Assembly (NCBI GenBank): GCA_964652805.1
Contig: CAZZBJ010000004.1
Coordinates: forward strand, 1 to 43,790
Source of the DNA: Claveliimonas sp964652805
Lineage (GTDB): Bacteria; Bacillota; Clostridia; Lachnospirales; Lachnospiraceae
Direction: 5' to 3'
DNA length: 43,790 bases
Shown here: positions 40,225-43,790 of the stretch, piece after piece
How positions within the stretch are numbered: the first letter of the stretch is position 1
Layout of the letters: every line of letters starts with the position of its first letter
Notes under the pieces: model-generated
Told to the model about the DNA's origin: nothing
The model's database searches: none
What the model saw: the letters and a program-made list of their open reading frames with translations, nothing else
Made by a program: the position numbers and the translations under genes

Positions 40225-41205
40225 ATGGCAGAGAATAAGGTGATCCGTACGATCGGAGTTTTGACAAGCGGCGGAGACGCACCGGGAATGAACGCAGCAA
40301 TCCGTGCGGTAGTGAGGACGGCTTTAGGGAAAGGGGTAAAGGTAAGAGGTATCCGCAAGGGATACCAGGGACTTCTGGACGAAGAGATCATAGACCTGAC
40401 TGCGAGAGATGTATCCGACACGATCCAGAGAGGCGGTACCATTCTGCAGACAGCCCGCTGTGAGGAGATGCGCACAGAGGAGGGCCAGCAGAAGGCAGCG
40501 GCTATCTGTAAGAAATACGGCATTGACGGCCTGGTAGTCATCGGGGGAGACGGCTCCTTTGCGGGCGCTCAGAAGCTGGCGAACCTGGGCATTAACACCA
40601 TCGGTATCCCGGGAACCATTGACTTGGACATTGCCTGTACAGAATATACGATCGGATTTGACACAGCTGTAAATACAGCTATGGAAGCCATTGACAAGGT
40701 AAGGGACACGTCCACATCCCACGAAAGGTGTTCGATCATCGAGGTTATGGGAAGAGACGCCGGATGGCTGGCGCTGTGGTGCGGTATCGCCAACGGCGCG
40801 GAGAAGATTTTGCTTCCCGAGGAGCATGATTTTGACGAGCAGACCATTATCGATGATATCCAGGAGTGCAGAAAGAGGGGAAAGAAAAACTATATCATCA
40901 TCAACGCAGAGGGTATCGGCGGTTCCATCGAGCTGGCCAAGAGAATTGAGAAGGCTACGGGCATGGAGACAAGAGCTACCATCCTGGGCCATATGCAGCG
41001 CGGTGGAAGCCCCACATGCAAGGACCGGGTGTACGCTTCCATCATGGGTGCAAAGGCAGTGGACCTTCTTCTCGAGGGCAAGAGCAATCGGGTAGTCGGA
41101 TACCGTCACGGCGAATATGTAGACTTTAATATCAACGAGGCGCTGAATATGCAGAAAGAGATTCCTGCATATCAGTATGAGATCGCAAGAGAGCTGGCAC
41201 TGTAA
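40225..41205 (+). CDS. pfkA: 6-phosphofructokinase (ATP type)
   Basis: Phosphorylates fructose-6-phosphate in glycolysis. Motifs: GVLTSGGDAPGMNAAIR (residues 11-27), GGDGSFAGA near 105 and GIPGTIDLDI near 126, MGRDAGWLA near 173, and HMQRGGSP near 250. Glycines at the two positions that separate ATP from pyrophosphate enzymes (GGDGS, not GGDDS; PGT) favour ATP. The usual TIDND is TIDLD here: the catalytic Asp is kept but the neighbouring Asn is Leu. ATG chosen seven bases after GGAGG, giving 326 aa. The next gene begins immediately after the stop. Confidence 0.94.
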   Translation: MAENKVIRTIGVLTSGGDAPGMNAAIRAVVRTALGKGVKVRGIRKGYQGLLDEEIIDLTARDVSDTIQRGGTILQTARCEEMRTEEGQQKAAAICKKYGIDGLVVIGGDGSFAGAQKLANLGINTIGIPGTIDLDIACTEYTIGFDTAVNTAMEAIDKVRDTSTSHERCSIIEVMGRDAGWLALWCGIANGAEKILLPEEHDFDEQTIIDDIQECRKRGKKNYIIINAEGIGGSIELAKRIEKATGMETRATILGHMQRGGSPTCKDRVYASIMGAKAVDLLLEGKSNRVVGYRHGEYVDFNINEALNMQKEIPAYQYEIARELAL

Positions 41206-41700
41206 ATGACAAAGGACGTATTGATCAGTATTTCCGGACTCCACTTCGGAGCGGGAGAGGAGAACGGGGAGGGCGAGCCGGTGGAGATCATCACCCCGGC
41301 CGCCTACTATCTGAAAAACGACAGGCACTACGTACTCTACGATGAAGTCGTGGAGGGTGTGCCTGGCACGGTCAAAAATACGATCAAGATCATAGGCGAC
41401 CGCTTGTTTGAGATGCGCAAGAGCGGGATTGCCAACGCCCGGATGGTGTTCGAGAAGGGCAGGATGAACATGACTGCCTACGAGACGCCCTACGGGGAGA
41501 TGATGGTGGGCATCCATACAAGAGATATCACCACCGAGGTGTCAGAGGACAGGATCGACGTGCATATCAGCTATACCCTGGACATCAACAGCGAGCCTCT
41601 GTCCGACTGCGAAATAGACGTAAGTATCCGTCCGGTGCAGTCGGTGCACGGCGCCGTCCCGGAGCAGATGCCGGAGATGATGCAGTTCCCGCAGAGCTGA
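41206..41700 (+). CDS. DUF1934 (YwiB-like) beta-barrel protein
   Basis: A 164-aa protein with alternating strands typical of the DUF1934 barrel: VLISISGLH at the start, HYVLYDEV near 46, TIKIIGDRLFEMRKSG near 60, the PYGEMMVGIHTRDI segment near 95, and the DVHISYTLDINSE strand near 117. It has no signal peptide. The ATG directly follows the pfkA stop and has little ribosome site of its own, so translation is probably coupled to pfkA. The C-terminal tail after residue 140 (VHGAVPEQMPEMMQFPQ) is low in predicted structure. Function is unknown; calycin-like ligand binding has been suggested for the fold. Confidence 0.8.
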   Translation: MTKDVLISISGLHFGAGEENGEGEPVEIITPAAYYLKNDRHYVLYDEVVEGVPGTVKNTIKIIGDRLFEMRKSGIANARMVFEKGRMNMTAYETPYGEMMVGIHTRDITTEVSEDRIDVHISYTLDINSEPLSDCEIDVSIRPVQSVHGAVPEQMPEMMQFPQS

Positions 41701-41770
41701 GCAGAGAGATGGGCAGGATGCCGGGTGGATGGCTGTGCGCAGAAAATGAGAAAAATGCATATAAAACAAG

Positions 41771-41805
41771 AAAAACTCCAGACTTTTTCAGCCTGGAGTT
41801 TTTTT
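41771..41805. terminator. Bidirectional terminator between convergent genes
   Basis: AAAAACTCCAG (41771-41781) and CTGGAGTTTTT (41793-41803) form a perfect 11-bp stem with an 11-base loop and T-runs on both strands, serving the pfkA run and the minus-strand gene that ends at 41824. Confidence 0.92.
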
Positions 41806-41823
41806 CACTATACATGATACGTA

Positions 41824-42267
41824 CTATATCTTGTCCCGAAGTCTGGCGATAAAACCCTTCTTCTTCTGCGGCGCTTCCAGAGGACCGCGCAGGCCCCTCA
41901 CTGCTGTAATGTAAATGCCGCTCACGGTTGCCTTGACTTCCTTTTTCACAGGAATCAGGGGATATACCTTTGAGTCGCACATCAGCGTCATGATCTTCGG
42001 TCCCACCTTTGCTTTTACAACCGGGACCTTGGACCGGCGCAGGTACTTGGGTGTGTTTTCCAGAACAATGGAAGGAAAGCCTGCGTCCTTCAGGCGCATG
42101 GTGCGCTTGTCAATGATGAGCATGGTAACTGTCTGTGCCGCGGCGTCCAGCTGCTCCTGCTGCTGCGCCTGTCTGCGCTCCGCTTTTTTGCCGAGGAAGT
42201 ACAGCACGATACACGCAATAATCAAAACGACCAGAATTACTAACAAAACAATCGTCAATGTACTCAC
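41824..42267 (-). CDS. Unknown membrane-anchored protein
   Basis: A 147-aa protein I cannot assign. One N-terminal membrane helix (about residues 4-26, all I, L and V) is followed by a charged, Gln-rich stretch (KKAERRQAQQQEQLDAAAQ) and a basic soluble domain (about 45-125) with strands such as TVTMLIIDKRTMRLK and VPVVKAKVGPKIMTLMC. The tail is very basic (PQKKKGFIARLRDKI). The helix followed by positive residues suggests the soluble part is cytoplasmic. The start is GTG, supported by AGGAGG seven bases upstream. It has its own promoter and shares a bidirectional terminator with the convergent pfkA run. Confidence 0.8.
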   Translation of the reverse strand: MSTLTIVLLVILVVLIIACIVLYFLGKKAERRQAQQQEQLDAAAQTVTMLIIDKRTMRLKDAGFPSIVLENTPKYLRRSKVPVVKAKVGPKIMTLMCDSKVYPLIPVKKEVKATVSGIYITAVRGLRGPLEAPQKKKGFIARLRDKI

Positions 42268-42304
42268 GGGGAAACCTCCTCACTATGTAATGATCGCACC
42301 TTAT

Positions 42305-42333
42305 ATTCTAACATTGTTTAGGGGCTTGCGCAA
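42305..42333 (-). promoter_or_regulatory. Promoter of the membrane-anchored unknown
   Basis: On the minus strand TTGCGC (42333-42328), 17-base spacer, TAGAAT (42310-42305). Confidence 0.6.
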
Positions 42334-42493
42334 TGTTTTTCTTGCCGGGATTTGGTGTTTTTATGGCGGAAGACCGTGAAAAAACATAAACTCACTTTTA
42401 TTCAAAAGCGGGATGTGCTATACTGATACAAATATCCGGTAAAGATGAAAGACAGGGTACAGAAGAAATCATAAATGAGCAAGAGGTGTAGAC

Positions 42494-43549
42494 ATGAAAA
42501 GAAAAGCAGCGCTTTTACTGGCCGGCATGCTGGTATGCTCCGCCGCGCTGGCGGGATGCTCCGGCGACAACCAGGCGTCAAACGATTATGTGACCGTCAG
42601 CGGCTACAAAGGAATAGAAGTGGACAAGGTGTCAGACCAGGAGGAAGTGACCGATGAGGATATCGACAATTATATCGCTTCCGTTCAGCAGCAGAATGCC
42701 CAGGAGGTGACAGACCGCCCCGTCCAGGAGGGAGACATTGTCAATATTGACTATGTAGGAACCATGGACGGACAGGAGTTCGACGGCGGCTCCGACCAGG
42801 ACTATGATCTGACCATCGGCTCCGGTCAGTTTATCGATGGATTTGAGGACAGCATTATCGGACACAGTGTGGGCGAGACCTTTGACTGGAACGGCCAGTT
42901 CCCGGATCCCTACACAAATAATCCGGATTTCTCCGGCATGCCGGTGACATTTACTATCACAGTCAACTCTATCAGCACTCTCCCGGAGGTCAATGACGAC
43001 TTTGTGAAGACCGTATCTGAAGAGTCCGGCACAGTGGATGAGTACAGGGAGGAAATCAGGAAGCTCCTGGAGGAGTCCGCGGAGGAAAATTACAATTACA
43101 GCCTGCAGACGGAGGTCTGGGAGGCAGTCCTGGAGAAGGCAGAGGTAGAGAAGTACCCGGAGGACGAGGTGAACGACATCAAGGATCAGCTCATCCAGCA
43201 GTACAAGGACGCGGCAGAGTCCTGCGGCATGACCTACGAGGACTATATCTCAAGCCAGATGAACACGGACGTGTCCAGCTTTGAGCAGCAGGCGGAGGAG
43301 GCGGCGCAGCAGTCTATCAAGCAGAAGTACGTTGCCAAAGCTATCGCAGACGAAGAGAACCTGACTCCTACGGATGAGGAGTACGAGGAGTACTTCCAGG
43401 AGATGGCAGAGTTCTATGGCTTTGAGGATGTGGACGCACTGAAGCAGGCGGCCTCAGAGGACGATCTGAAGGACCTGGTGCTCCAGCAGATTGTGCAGGA
43501 GTGGCTGGCGGACAACTGCATACAGGTGGCCAATGATTCGGCGGAGTAG
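42494..43549 (+). CDS. Secreted trigger-factor-like peptidyl-prolyl isomerase lipoprotein
   Basis: A 351-aa lipoprotein: lysine-rich start, hydrophobic helix and lipobox LAGC with C22 as the lipid-attachment site. The mature protein has an FKBP domain (about residues 70-160; GDIVNIDYVGTMDGQEFDGG and IGSGQFIDGFED) and a helical C-terminal region (about 165-340) like the arms of trigger factor. The ribosome-binding domain of trigger factor is missing. It is very acidic. It would fold proteins outside the membrane, as PrsA does in Bacillus. GAGGTG precedes ATG; TATACT at 42419-42424 is the likely -10, with a poor -35. A strong terminator follows. Confidence 0.88.
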   Translation: MKRKAALLLAGMLVCSAALAGCSGDNQASNDYVTVSGYKGIEVDKVSDQEEVTDEDIDNYIASVQQQNAQEVTDRPVQEGDIVNIDYVGTMDGQEFDGGSDQDYDLTIGSGQFIDGFEDSIIGHSVGETFDWNGQFPDPYTNNPDFSGMPVTFTITVNSISTLPEVNDDFVKTVSEESGTVDEYREEIRKLLEESAEENYNYSLQTEVWEAVLEKAEVEKYPEDEVNDIKDQLIQQYKDAAESCGMTYEDYISSQMNTDVSSFEQQAEEAAQQSIKQKYVAKAIADEENLTPTDEEYEEYFQEMAEFYGFEDVDALKQAASEDDLKDLVLQQIVQEWLADNCIQVANDSAE

Positions 43550-43593
43550 GTGCAAGAACCGGGTTGGGCTATGATAGGAAAAGAAATTTTCAG

Positions 43594-43619
43594 GCAGGGC
43601 GTAAGGGCCCTGCTTTTTT
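43594..43619 (+). terminator. Terminator after the foldase lipoprotein gene
   Basis: GCAGGGC (43594-43600) pairs with GCCCTGC (43607-43613) on a six-base loop, followed by TTTTTT. Confidence 0.92.
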
Positions 43620-43758
43620 CGTATAAAGATAGGGGAAGCTTTTCGGAAATTGTGACGCAAAATCAAACAAATGAGACACAGAGAGGGGAAGAGAATGGAG
43701 GCGCAGAGGAATAAAAACGAAGCACTCTGCTCGGGGAATATATGGAGTATGGGCAGCG

Positions 43759-43790
43759 ATGATCATTGACTGGATTGTGAGGAGTATCTG
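43759..43790 (+). CDS. Possible start of a gene running off the window
   Basis: An ATG with GGAG 11 bases upstream opens a frame (MIIDWIVRSI) that stays open to the last base. Only ten codons are visible and the start is hydrophobic, so nothing can be said of its function. A nearby alternative ATG at 43695 ends in TGA after 24 codons. Confidence 0.25.
   Translation, partial: MIIDWIVRSI

Noticed and set aside
43695..43769. ATG-initiated frame after the last terminator
   Set aside because: It ends in TGA after 24 codons with no recognisable sequence; it may be leader sequence of the next gene.

Overview
The window is a GC-rich, densely packed clostridial chromosome segment. It most resembles a Lachnospiraceae genome, judging by the protein families, strong AAGGAGG-type ribosome sites, sigma-A type promoters and neighbour pairs such as ispE next to a GntR/FCD regulator. 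I cannot name a genus. No tRNA, rRNA, phage, transposase or CRISPR array was seen. Most of the window is housekeeping; the part that looks accessory is the sugar region at about 7.5-19.8 kb.

Layout. 1-0.9 kb: end of a two-component system (kinase tail and OmpR-type regulator). 0.9-3.1 kb: a SpoU rRNA methyltransferase, then an NfeD/slipin membrane pair. 3.2-7.4 kb: argF behind a promoter with an ArgR-like box, then birA, a small unknown protein, coaX and a dihydrouridine synthase. 7.5-11.9 kb: arabinose genes (GH51 arabinofuranosidase, AraR-type repressor, AraK-type ribulokinase). 11.9-12.7 kb: a Cof-type phosphatase on the minus strand. 12.9-19.7 kb: a second sugar or polyol locus with a LyxK-like FGGY kinase, a truncated RbsC permease, an esterase, a zinc dehydrogenase resembling erythritol/L-threitol dehydrogenases, a SorC-type regulator with paired operators, a HAD phosphatase, and two RpiB-fold isomerases, one canonical and one lacking the ring-opening histidine.

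19.9-23.7 kb: a rubredoxin of only 53 aa on the minus strand; a likely zinc operon (His-rich COG0523 GTPase, a divergent GTPase fused to a DUF1980/YcgQ-like domain, a ZIP transporter); and a nitroreductase. 23.9-26.3 kb: a CtpE-like P-type ATPase. 26.3-31.9 kb, minus strand: Cof phosphatase, murF, ddl, pncB and plsC; pncB, ddl, murF and the phosphatase form one transcript-like run. 32.2-36.6 kb: ispE, a GntR regulator, a cation diffusion facilitator, an acyl-ACP thioesterase and a CvfB-like S1 protein. 36.7-41.7 kb: dnaE, pfkA and a DUF1934-like protein. 41.8-43.8 kb: a membrane-anchored unknown on the minus strand, then a secreted trigger-factor-like foldase lipoprotein.

The most interesting reading is the 12.9-19.7 kb locus. 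A tetritol-dehydrogenase-like enzyme, a SorC regulator (the family of EryD), a ketose kinase and an RpiB paralogue that has lost the residue needed to open sugar rings together suggest catabolism of a four-carbon polyol or ketose towards erythrose-4-phosphate. The adjoining ABC importer appears to have been deleted down to half a permease. The substrate is inferred, not shown.
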